DNA from: Corynebacterium lubricantis DSM 45231
GTDB taxonomy: Bacteria > Actinomycetota > Actinomycetes > Mycobacteriales > Mycobacteriaceae
Direction: 5' to 3'
DNA: 64,000 nt
Assembly: GCF_000379425.1 (NCBI RefSeq)
Contig: NZ_KB902193.1
Coordinates: 124,001 to 188,000, forward strand
Part shown: piece by piece, positions 17,773 to 25,493 of the stretch
How positions within the stretch are numbered: position 1 is the first letter of the stretch
Layout: each line of letters opens with the position of its first letter
Translations under genes and position numbers: made by a program
The notes under the pieces: generated by a model
What the model saw: the letters and a program-made list of their open reading frames with translations, nothing else
Told to the model about the DNA's origin: nothing
Databases searched by the model: none

Positions 17773-18054
17773 ATGGACGTAGCTATCCACGGAGATTCCA
17801 TTAAATTGGGCCAGTTTCTCAAACTAGCCAACCTCGCAGACACTGGCGGTCACGCCAAAGAACTCATTGCTACCGGTCAAGTCATTGTCAACGGTGAAGA
17901 AGTAGCGCAGCGCGGACTTGTTTTACACGACGGCGACGAAGTGCGCGTCGGCGGCGTCACCGCGACGGTGATTGCGAACTCCGAGGACACGGACTTTTTC
18001 GACGAGCGCACCGCCGACGATGATTTTGATCCTGAAAAGTGGAGGAACCTCTAG
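17773..18054 (+). CDS. S4-domain RNA-binding protein (YbcJ/YaaA type)
   Basis: 93 residues; the S4 domain occupies residues 10-65 (IKLGQFLKLANLADTGGHAKELI, then GQVIVNGEEVAQRG), followed by an acidic tail. Small stand-alone S4 proteins bind structured RNA, probably rRNA or tRNA; precise role unknown. The VOC gene starts 4 bases after its stop, so they are likely cotranscribed. Confidence 0.88.
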   Translation: MDVAIHGDSIKLGQFLKLANLADTGGHAKELIATGQVIVNGEEVAQRGLVLHDGDEVRVGGVTATVIANSEDTDFFDERTADDDFDPEKWRNL

Positions 18055-18057
18055 CAA

Positions 18058-18846
18058 ATGCCAGCATTTGAAGCCCGTACCGGCATGCCCTACTGGGTAG
18101 AAAAGACCAGCCAGGACAAGCGGAAATCTACCTATTTCTATTCCAAGATCTTGGGGTGGGAGGTCTCCGAGGACGCCTATAGCATGGCTCGCGTCCAGGG
18201 ACTTCCCGTTGCTGGCTTTGTGCAGCAGCCGAAGGAAGCCACGATGAATGACACCTGGGTGACCTATTTCCTCTCCGGTGACATTTACGGGGACACCGCC
18301 AAGGTTGAAGAACTCGGTGGACAGGTGCTCTCGCAACCGTCGGAGGTCTCCCTCGGAGTGATGAGCCTGTGCACAGATGTTGCAGGTGGACTCTTCGGCT
18401 TGATCCAGCCCGCAGGCGAAGAATCCTTTGTCGCTGCCGGCGAGCCAGGGACACCGGTATGGCACGAATACACCGCCAACCGCGAGTTTGAAAAAGTCGC
18501 CGATTTTTACCGCGGACTCTTCAACTGGGAAACGGTCACCAAGGACGGTTACGCACTCGCAGTCGAAGACGGAGGAGCCTTCGCAGGCATCTGGGACGCA
18601 ACCGGCCAATTCCCGCTGGAAGTGCCAGGATTCTGGCAGTCCTACCTTGGGGTTGTTGATATTGATGAGGCTGCCCGCCGGGTTCCCGAGTTCGGTGGCG
18701 AAGTCATCCGCGGACCGCAGGACTCTGCCTTCGGGCGTCTGCTCTTGGTTGCAGATTCAACCGGTGCGACAGTGATGCTGTGCGAGGTTGAAGAGCCAGT
18801 CGAGGAAGATGATCTCAGCGAAGCTGATTCCATCCTGGACCTCTAG
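18058..18846 (+). CDS. two-domain VOC/glyoxalase-fold protein
   Basis: 262 residues made of two similar beta-alpha-beta-beta-beta units, each with a KxxxFY...LFNWE/ILGWE signature (YFYSKILGWEVSED and VADFYRGLFNWETV). This resembles the actinobacterial glyoxalase/bleomycin-resistance-like proteins related to the mycobacterial antigen CFP30B. The reaction is unknown and metal ligands are not obvious. Follows the S4 gene by 3 bases and precedes the alkyltransferase-like gene. Confidence 0.82.
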   Translation: MPAFEARTGMPYWVEKTSQDKRKSTYFYSKILGWEVSEDAYSMARVQGLPVAGFVQQPKEATMNDTWVTYFLSGDIYGDTAKVEELGGQVLSQPSEVSLGVMSLCTDVAGGLFGLIQPAGEESFVAAGEPGTPVWHEYTANREFEKVADFYRGLFNWETVTKDGYALAVEDGGAFAGIWDATGQFPLEVPGFWQSYLGVVDIDEAARRVPEFGGEVIRGPQDSAFGRLLLVADSTGATVMLCEVEEPVEEDDLSEADSILDL

Positions 18847-18857
18847 GGAAAGTGCCC

Positions 18858-19145
18858 GTGGGTTCGGATCCGGGTTCGTGGGTTGAGCTGCCCGACTACG
18901 CCGAGCGGGTTTTAGCCATCGTCGATAAGCTTGGCCCAGGTCAGGTAGCCACCTACGGTGAGGTCGCCGCTGAAGCTGGCACCGGTCCGCGCCAAGTCGG
19001 CGCCGTGTTGCGGAAGTGGGGAGCCGCAACGAATTGGTGGCGTGTGGTGCGCGCCGATGGAACGGGCCATGACCCCGTGCGTCAGATTCCACTGTGGGAT
19101 GCCGAAGGTATCGCGCACGACGGCAACCGTGTGAAGTTTCACTAA
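18858..19145 (+). CDS. alkyltransferase-like (ATL) DNA-binding protein
   Basis: 95 residues from GTG 18858, which is correctly spaced from AGGGAA (18845-18850); GTG 18852 is too close. It matches the DNA-binding domain of O6-alkylguanine methyltransferases (QVATYGEVAAEAGTGPRQVGAVLR), but the active-site PCHR is replaced by NWWR, so the acceptor cysteine is absent. ATL proteins (usual motif PWHR) bind alkylated guanines and hand them to nucleotide excision repair. Second tryptophan in place of His is unusual. Confidence 0.85.
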   Translation: MGSDPGSWVELPDYAERVLAIVDKLGPGQVATYGEVAAEAGTGPRQVGAVLRKWGAATNWWRVVRADGTGHDPVRQIPLWDAEGIAHDGNRVKFH

Positions 19146-19260
19146 GACATTTTTCATTAGTGCATTTACAGGTGGATCTGCTTATGATCACTGTGATGGT
19201 GTCGCAGCATACACACTTGGTGTAGGGTCGCGTGACCAGCAAAGTAAAAGGACTGGGTAC

Positions 19261-20124
19261 ATGAAGAAGTTTTGGGGCGTGTTTCTCGCGCTGCTCCTTG
19301 CCATGTCCGGTGCACCTGTGGCCAACGCAATACAGCTTGATGCCGAGGACGTCAATGAGCGGACGGCTCTGGCCCTGGTGCATTCCGATGGCACGATCGA
19401 TGCCAGCGAAAACGCCGAAGATCCCCGTCCAGCGCTGTCACTGAGCAAGTTGTATCTCGGCTATTGGGTTATTTACAACGGGTCCAAGAAGCACAAAAGC
19501 CAAGTCGAGGAGATGCTGCGGCTCTCCCATGACGGCATGGCCACGGAAATGGACCGCGCCTACCCCGAAGCTATCGATGAAATTGCGAGCGACTTTGAGC
19601 TTGAATCCACCTACCGCAATGGCTATTGGGGCAAGACTCGAACGTCGGCAGTCGACGTAACGAAATTCATTTCCGCAATCTCTTATGATCCGCGAGCCAA
19701 ACCCGTTTTTGAAGCGATGAGCGAAGCTGCGAACTATGCGCATGACGGATTCTCACAAGATTATGGCACCTCGCAGCTGCCGGGCGTGGAAGGAACCAAA
19801 TTCGGCTGGTCCAACGACCACGAGACTACTGCCACCGTGTCGTTCGGGGAAGATTGGGCAGCAGCCTCCATGACCTTCGGCGATACAAAAACGAACACCA
19901 AGGACACGCTCAAAGGCTTCACTCCGGCGCTCGAAATTTCCAGTGACGACCTGGAACTAACCGCGCAGGGTTGGGCGCTGGCACCCGCCGACGTAGAAAG
20001 CGTGGATCAGCTGTTTCCGCAGTCAACAGTGACGTACGACAACGGCCCACTGTCTCACGGCTGGCTGCGCTCTGTCGGAGCTTCCGAAAAGATCGTGATG
20101 ATCGCCGAACTGAGCGATCCTTAA
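19261..20124 (+). CDS. secreted SxxK serine-hydrolase-like protein
   Basis: 287 residues with a signal peptide (MKKFWGVFLALLLAMSGAPVANA). S60-L-S-K63 fits the SxxK motif of the penicillin-binding/beta-lactamase fold and sits before a helix (LYLGYWVIYN) as expected. STYRNGYWG and EGTKFGWSND occupy the places where SDN and KTG motifs would come, but neither matches well, so catalytic activity is unsure. Possibly a cell-wall or lipid-active hydrolase. Alone between convergent neighbours. Confidence 0.65.
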   Translation: MKKFWGVFLALLLAMSGAPVANAIQLDAEDVNERTALALVHSDGTIDASENAEDPRPALSLSKLYLGYWVIYNGSKKHKSQVEEMLRLSHDGMATEMDRAYPEAIDEIASDFELESTYRNGYWGKTRTSAVDVTKFISAISYDPRAKPVFEAMSEAANYAHDGFSQDYGTSQLPGVEGTKFGWSNDHETTATVSFGEDWAAASMTFGDTKTNTKDTLKGFTPALEISSDDLELTAQGWALAPADVESVDQLFPQSTVTYDNGPLSHGWLRSVGASEKIVMIAELSDP

Positions 20125-20130
20125 CAGTCC

Positions 20131-21060
20131 TTAGCGGTCCACGCTCCCCAGGAACTCGGCCACGTCCTTAATCTTCTGCCGACTAACCTCTGGAGTGGCA
20201 ATGCGATGCGTCGAGTAATACTCCTTCACTTCCACATTGCTGAGACCATCCACTTTCGGGCGGGAGGCGATCTCGTCGTCAAGCGCGATCTGGACGAGCG
20301 TGCGTGGCCAACTTGCGGCCTCCGAAATGCGCGCTTCTCCGCGGATTTCGGCAGGCAGATTGCCCAGCGACTCGAGGTCAGGGAAGGTGAGCACCAGACC
20401 GTCGACCAGCGGCGCGACGAGGGCGGCGAGTGCCGCGCCGGAGCTATACCCCCACGCGCTAATCGACGAAGGGGAGTGGTGCTTGGCGTAGCCGATCGCC
20501 TGCTCGACCGTGTCGCGCATTTCTTTCACGGTGTGTTTCGGGGCGAGCGGGTAATCCACGTCGAGGATCGTCGTGCCGGACAACTCCGCGACGGCCGCGA
20601 CCTCGGGGCGCCACGAGTGCTCGAGCGCATTGCCCGAGCCGCGCCACCAGCCGCCGGAGTGCAGGGAAATCGCCCAGCGGCCGGTCGGTTCGGAAGGCGT
20701 AAACTGGCGAGCGCCGATGCTGAGCACATCCTGGACCTGAACATCGCCTGCAAAGGCGACTCCTGGCATGGAATGATCGACGGCCGAGCCGAGCATGAGC
20801 ATTGCGGCATGCGTAATCCGGTCGGGCAAAAGCGCGGTGTATTGGTCCGCAGGAAAGGGGTCTCCCGCGCCACCCTTCCACGGCGGAGTGAAATCCGGCA
20901 GCGGGTAGGTGGCATCAATATACGAGACTAATTGTTCGAGTTGTTGCTTTTCAGGCAGCGTACGATGGACTCCTCCGACATTAAAATCGGCGGAATCTTG
21001 CTCGTTGACGGGGTAGTTGTCGTCGGGATTGCCGGGCTGCAGTTTTGGGGGTGGAGTCAT
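20131..21060 (-). CDS. alpha/beta-hydrolase (esterase-like)
   Basis: 309 residues. HSGGWWRGSG resembles the HGGGW oxyanion motif of the hormone-sensitive-lipase/carboxylesterase group, and GYSSGAALAAL gives the nucleophilic serine. DYPLAPKHTVKEMRDTVEQAI between them is also typical. No signal peptide. Acts on an unknown ester or amide. Convergent with the SxxK gene (6 bases between stops), divergent from the next gene. Confidence 0.8.
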   Translation of the reverse strand: MTPPPKLQPGNPDDNYPVNEQDSADFNVGGVHRTLPEKQQLEQLVSYIDATYPLPDFTPPWKGGAGDPFPADQYTALLPDRITHAAMLMLGSAVDHSMPGVAFAGDVQVQDVLSIGARQFTPSEPTGRWAISLHSGGWWRGSGNALEHSWRPEVAAVAELSGTTILDVDYPLAPKHTVKEMRDTVEQAIGYAKHHSPSSISAWGYSSGAALAALVAPLVDGLVLTFPDLESLGNLPAEIRGEARISEAASWPRTLVQIALDDEIASRPKVDGLSNVEVKEYYSTHRIATPEVSRQKIKDVAEFLGSVDR

Positions 21061-21127
21061 ACTTACAGCGTAGGCGAGAAATGAGCGCTAGATTTGAAAG
21101 AAGAAAGAACTTCTTGAGGAGGAAGCC

Positions 21128-21754
21128 ATGAGCGGGACAGCAAAAATCTACGATGCCGATGTTTACCCAACCAAAAGCCAGATTGCAGAGAAGTACGGAG
21201 CCATCACCGACCTGGTTGGCTCTTATAGGTTCGTCGACCCCGAAGATATCGTGGGAATTGAGATCCTCGTAGGCAAGGACATGGAAGGCCGCTGGATGCA
21301 GCTTCCGCTGGTCTACACCTCAGATGTGATCGAAGGCGAAGCACTGATCACCACGATGAAGCATTCCATCCTTGGCAAGCGCTACGTGGGTGTCGCCACG
21401 GCAAGCCCGGCCGCAGTCAAGGAAATCATCCGCGTCATCCTCAATGGAGACAACGGTGCAAGCTACTCCGACGGCTCCGGCCCCCAGGTCGAGGTCAGGG
21501 GGTCAGGCGACGAGCCGGCCGAGGTGGGAGACATCGAGATCCGCGAGTACACCCGTCAGAGGGCAACAGGTGCAGTGCTTGTCGACGGGCGCTCCCGCTC
21601 GTTTTTCCTACGCATGCCAAACCTGCTCCTGCGCCCCCACGAAACTGCCCGCGGCCACACCACGTCCAGGATGCGCCTGAGCGGCTGGCGCCCAAACAAC
21701 CCAGAAGATCAGCGGATCTTGGCTGAACTCTCCTGGGGTGACTACCAGAAGTAG
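21128..21754 (+). CDS. protein with maltokinase N-terminal-cap-like domain
   Basis: 208 residues. The segment VGSYRFVDPEDIVGIEILVG...MQLPLVYTSDVIEG...TTMKHSILGKRYVGVATASP matches a family of actinobacterial proteins annotated 'maltokinase N-terminal cap-like' (CG0192-related). No kinase domain follows. Function unknown. AGGAGGAAG precedes ATG 21128. Confidence 0.7.
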   Translation: MSGTAKIYDADVYPTKSQIAEKYGAITDLVGSYRFVDPEDIVGIEILVGKDMEGRWMQLPLVYTSDVIEGEALITTMKHSILGKRYVGVATASPAAVKEIIRVILNGDNGASYSDGSGPQVEVRGSGDEPAEVGDIEIREYTRQRATGAVLVDGRSRSFFLRMPNLLLRPHETARGHTTSRMRLSGWRPNNPEDQRILAELSWGDYQK

Positions 21755-21766
21755 GGGCTTATACCT

Positions 21767-23698
21767 CTACCAGATGGTGACGCGCTGTTCTGGCGCAATC
21801 CACATCTCCGAGTTCTCATCGACGTCTGGGAAAGCGTCATAGAACTCGGAGATATTTGCTGAAATGACATTGCACCTAAACTCGGCAGGCGAGTGCGGGT
21901 CGATGGCTAGGTACTGCTGTGCCATCTCTGGGCGGATAGCGGTGCGCCACACGCGAGCCCAGGACAAGAAGAGGCGCTGCATGCCCCCAAATTCCTGGCT
22001 GGCGAGCTCCTCGCTGGCGTCATCGATGTCGAACTTCTGAGTGGCACCATCCTCCAGGCCCTTGTCCTCGAGATACATCTTGTAAGCGATCACGGCAATG
22101 CCCAGGCCGCCAAGATCGCCGATATTCTCGCCGAGCGTGAACTCGCCATTGACACCGTCGATGCCCTCTTTACCTTTCAATGCGGACGGGACCAGGCCGT
22201 CGAACTGGTCGACGAGCTTCGAGGTGAGCTCGTCGAAAGCATCACGGTCTTCGTCGGTCCACCACGAATTCAGGTTGCCCTGGCCGTCGTAGCGCGAGCC
22301 CTGATCGTCGAAACCGTGCCCGATCTCGTGACCAATCACGGCGCCGATCGCACCGAAGTTCTCGGCGGCATCCACCTCGGTGGAGTAGAACGGTGGCTGC
22401 AGGATCGCAGCCGGGAACGTGATGTCATTTACTACTGGGTTGTAGAAGGCGTTGACGGTCTGCGGGGTGGTAACCCACTCGTCGCGATCCGCAGGCTTGC
22501 CCACCTTGTTGAGCTGATACTCGTGCTCGAAGGCGGCACCTTTACGCACATTATCGACGAGCTCACTGCCCGAAACAGAGAATTCTAAGCCCTCGAAGTC
22601 GCGCCAATTATCGGGGTAGCCGATCTTGGCCTTGAACTGGCTGAGCTTTTCTAGGGCCTTGGTGCGGGTCTCTTTTGTCATCCACTCCAGCTGACCAATG
22701 CGCTCACGGTAGGCCCGCACGAGGTAATCCACGAGCTCAAGCATGTTGTCCTTGGCCTCGGCCGAGAAGTATTCCTTCACATACGCCTGGCCGATGTCCT
22801 CGCCAACGAGCGATTCTGCAAGACCCACGCCGCGCTTCCAGCGATCGCGCTGTTGCGTCGCACCTGAGAGGCGGGTGCCGTAGAACTCGAAGTTCTTCTC
22901 ACCAATCTTCTCAGCGAGGGTGCCTGCGCGAGAACGCAGGATGTGCCAGGTGGCCCAGAGCTGCCAATCTGCCAGATTCTCGGGACGCAGCATCCGGGAT
23001 AAGTGCTGGGTAAATGTTGGCATCATGTCGATGACGCGTCCGTCCTTCACACCAGACCCACGCAGCAGGGTCTGGATGATGGCAGGGAGATCGCCCAAAT
23101 CGACCGGGTTATAGGTTGCTACTGCATCACGAGTGCGAACGACATCCCAGTGCCCTGCTGCCAGCTCTGTTTCCAGGTTGACGATCCTGGTCGCGGCTGC
23201 CTCGGTGGGCAGGCCGAAGAGGTGAACCGGGTCGATAAATTCGAGCATCTCGGCGATGTGCGCCTGGTAGGCCGCAAGGACTTCCTTGTGGTTCTCGGCG
23301 CGGTAGTAGGCCTCATCGGGCAGACCAAGGCCCGATTGGACCAGGTAAGGCACCGAATCTTCGCCCTGAGAGTCCTTCTCAATGTAATAAGTTATCGGTG
23401 CGCCGATGCCGATGCGCTCCAACTTGCCTAAGTTTGTGGCAAACTCGTCGATATTGGCCACGGAAAGTAACGCGAAGTCCTCTTCCAGGGGAGCCACTCC
23501 ACTGTCGTTGATGGCATCGGTGTCCATGAAGGATTTGAATAAATCGGTGGCACGACCAGCACCTTCGGTGACGAGCTCGTGGACGTGGGCCTCGGCCTCG
23601 TCGCGAAGCGCATGAAAAGTACCGTCGACGCCACGGTCGTCGGGGATAATGTGGTGGTCAAGCCATGGGCCATTGACAAATTGATACAGGTCGTTCAT
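21767..23698 (-). CDS. M13-family zinc metallopeptidase (neprilysin/PepO type)
   Basis: 643 residues, normal for bacterial M13. Zinc motif HEIGHGFDDQG, third ligand in GENIGDLGGL, substrate-binding VNAFYNPVVNDITFPAAIL upstream. The N-terminus (MNDLYQFVNGPWLDHHIIPDDRG) starts at the M13 signature with no signal or anchor, so it is cytoplasmic, like lactococcal PepO, cutting oligopeptides. Converges with the upstream gene; divergent from the next with 29 bases between starts. Confidence 0.95.
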   Translation of the reverse strand: MNDLYQFVNGPWLDHHIIPDDRGVDGTFHALRDEAEAHVHELVTEGAGRATDLFKSFMDTDAINDSGVAPLEEDFALLSVANIDEFATNLGKLERIGIGAPITYYIEKDSQGEDSVPYLVQSGLGLPDEAYYRAENHKEVLAAYQAHIAEMLEFIDPVHLFGLPTEAAATRIVNLETELAAGHWDVVRTRDAVATYNPVDLGDLPAIIQTLLRGSGVKDGRVIDMMPTFTQHLSRMLRPENLADWQLWATWHILRSRAGTLAEKIGEKNFEFYGTRLSGATQQRDRWKRGVGLAESLVGEDIGQAYVKEYFSAEAKDNMLELVDYLVRAYRERIGQLEWMTKETRTKALEKLSQFKAKIGYPDNWRDFEGLEFSVSGSELVDNVRKGAAFEHEYQLNKVGKPADRDEWVTTPQTVNAFYNPVVNDITFPAAILQPPFYSTEVDAAENFGAIGAVIGHEIGHGFDDQGSRYDGQGNLNSWWTDEDRDAFDELTSKLVDQFDGLVPSALKGKEGIDGVNGEFTLGENIGDLGGLGIAVIAYKMYLEDKGLEDGATQKFDIDDASEELASQEFGGMQRLFLSWARVWRTAIRPEMAQQYLAIDPHSPAEFRCNVISANISEFYDAFPDVDENSEMWIAPEQRVTIW

Positions 23699-23727
23699 GG
23701 TTCCACTCTAACGATTAGGCTGACCAT

Positions 23728-24453
23728 ATGTCCCAGTATCGGTTCGGTCCCAGAAAAACTGGCAGACTTTTTACAGTGTCTGTCCTCGCGACCGTCCTTT
23801 TTCTTGCCATTCCCTCGATCGTGTCGTGGTTTGCGCCACCGGTTGAAGCGGAGCGGGAAAAGGTAGTCATTTCGAGTGAGCAAAGCGACTGGGCGGTCGA
23901 GTTCCCCGAGCTCGATTGTTACTGGGACCCGTACGGCCTCGCCGGCCAATCGTGGTGGTGTGAAGACATCTACGTGCAGGGCTCGTCGACGATGTGGACC
24001 GATGACCCAGAAAAGACGCTGCGCAGGCAGGTGCGTGCCAACTCCATGGAGCTTGATGGTTCGAGCGGGGTAGTCATGGAGTCGGGGGACAACCTGATGT
24101 ATTTCTACATGCCGCCGGAGGGCAGCTTGGAGAAACCGACCCTGGCTATGGCGATCCGTGGTGGCGGCGAGGCTGGGGGGAACGAGAACGAGGTGCTGTT
24201 CGCCATTGCTGATGGCTGGGACATCGCTGGGCTGACCCAGGTGGGCGCTGACCTCTGGGAGGGGCTGGCTGGGACGCCGATGCAGGAATCCTTCAGCGAT
24301 CATCCGCTGTTTCAAGAGCAGGATTCTCCGGAGATTCCACAAGCCCCGGGCCAAGACTCAGATCCGTTCCCAGGACTCCAGCCGTGGCTGGAACCCGCGC
24401 CACGGGAGCAGGAATTCGCAAGCGTGAAGGAGAATCATGTCTCGCCTGTTTAG
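23728..24453 (+). CDS. membrane-anchored or secreted protein of unknown function, coupled to prsW
   Basis: 241 residues. Basic N-terminus (MSQYRFGPRKTGR) then one hydrophobic segment (LFTVSVLATVLFLAIPSIVSWF) and a long extracytoplasmic region with two cysteines (ELDCYWDPYG, WWCEDIYV) that could form a disulphide, ending in a Pro/Gln-rich tail. I do not recognise the family. Its 3' end overlaps prsW by 17 bases, so the two are cotranscribed and perhaps functionally linked, for example as protease and substrate. Confidence 0.7.
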   Translation: MSQYRFGPRKTGRLFTVSVLATVLFLAIPSIVSWFAPPVEAEREKVVISSEQSDWAVEFPELDCYWDPYGLAGQSWWCEDIYVQGSSTMWTDDPEKTLRRQVRANSMELDGSSGVVMESGDNLMYFYMPPEGSLEKPTLAMAIRGGGEAGGNENEVLFAIADGWDIAGLTQVGADLWEGLAGTPMQESFSDHPLFQEQDSPEIPQAPGQDSDPFPGLQPWLEPAPREQEFASVKENHVSPV

Positions 24454-25345
24454 AAACACATTGATCGTACTGCTGGTATTGACCGGCCCCTTCATGATCC
24501 TGACCATGATTTTCCAGGGATTCTTCTCGCCGCTTCCGAGCCTGGTGAGCTACCTCATCGGCGCTTTGTACGCCCTGGTCTGCCTGGCGATTCTCCGGAG
24601 AACTCCCCTCTGGCCGAAGTGGAGCACCACCGGAACCTGGTGGGTGCTTGCCGCGCTGCTGTGGGGTGCGGGCGTGAGCTACGCGGTGGCAGGTGCGGTG
24701 GGATACTCGGCTGTTGACATGTCGATGGCCCTGCGCTGGGAAGACGCGATCGCCTCCTTTGGAGGGGCCTGGCCGGAAGAGGCCGCGAAAGCCTTAGGCG
24801 TGCTATTCGTTTTACTGTCCTTCAAAAGGTTTAACCGCCCCTGGCACGGATTTGTCGTGGGAATGATCGTCGGGCTGGGCTTCGAGACCTTAGAAAATGC
24901 CATGTACGGCTCGATGCTGGGCATGTTCCACCCTTCCAGCGACATGCTGGGCATGCTGCAGACGTGGGGCATACGCATGGTCTTCCTGCCGTTCTTGCAC
25001 ATCGCCTGGACGGGCGCGGTCGGTTGGGCGATCGGGCTTGCCCTCTATACCGGCGAGAAGTCGCTGGGGTGGAGGATTCGCGTTGTGGCGATCTATTTCC
25101 TCTATGCCTTCGCCTGCCACTTTGCATGGAACTATTCGCTGGATGATTACACCCTGTTCGTGGCGAAGAACGTCATCGTGGGCATCGTGATGTACGCCGT
25201 TTGGATTTATGTCTGGGTGAAGGCCTGGCGTGCCGCGACGTCGGATCGTAGCTACGTGTTCACGCACAAGCCGTTGCGCTCGGTGTCGGAGGTAGAAGCG
25301 CTTGATGCGCAATCACCTGAGGCAGCGGTGTCCGCAGGGGGGTAA
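24437..25345 (+). CDS. prsW: PrsW-family intramembrane protease
   Basis: 302 residues, about eight membrane helices. Signatures EEAAKALGVLFVLL and GLGFETLENAMYG hold the paired glutamates, and the histidines in FLHIAWTGAVGWAIG and ACHFAWNY fit the ABI/PrsW superfamily. Bacillus PrsW performs site-1 cleavage of the anti-sigma factor RsiW; no anti-sigma gene is nearby, but the single-span protein encoded just upstream is a candidate partner. Confidence 0.88.
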   Translation: MSRLFRNTLIVLLVLTGPFMILTMIFQGFFSPLPSLVSYLIGALYALVCLAILRRTPLWPKWSTTGTWWVLAALLWGAGVSYAVAGAVGYSAVDMSMALRWEDAIASFGGAWPEEAAKALGVLFVLLSFKRFNRPWHGFVVGMIVGLGFETLENAMYGSMLGMFHPSSDMLGMLQTWGIRMVFLPFLHIAWTGAVGWAIGLALYTGEKSLGWRIRVVAIYFLYAFACHFAWNYSLDDYTLFVAKNVIVGIVMYAVWIYVWVKAWRAATSDRSYVFTHKPLRSVSEVEALDAQSPEAAVSAGG

Positions 25346-25365
25346 TTCCACCCTAGGATTAAGTG

Positions 25366-25378
25366 ATGTGCGCCACAT
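25366..25378. promoter_or_regulatory. short perfect palindrome upstream of gltB
   Basis: ATGTG (25366-25370) CGC CACAT (25374-25378), about 120 bases before gltB. Spacing is too short for a GlxR/CRP site. Function unknown. Confidence 0.3.
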
Positions 25379-25449
25379 AAAAAACGTGTGACCGGCCCTT
25401 TTTCTGTCGCGTTAATGGTATGTCTTGCAAGGTAGGGGCCTTATATTGT

Positions 25450-25469
25450 TTTCTATAGAGCGATAGACA
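25450..25469. promoter_or_regulatory. AmtR-type box in the gltBD promoter
   Basis: TTCTAT-N6-ATAGAC: CTAT (25453-25456), AGAGCG, ATAG (25463-25466), matching the half-site arrangement of the Corynebacterium glutamicum nitrogen regulator AmtR. It sits right after a -10-like TATATT (25442-25447), where binding would block transcription when nitrogen is plentiful. Confidence 0.7.
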
Positions 25470-25493
25470 GGCAATCAGTAAAGGTGGACCACA

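Noticed and set aside
25366..25378. GlxR (CRP-like) site upstream of gltB
   Set aside because: The half-sites TGTG and CACA are only three bases apart, far from the GlxR spacing.
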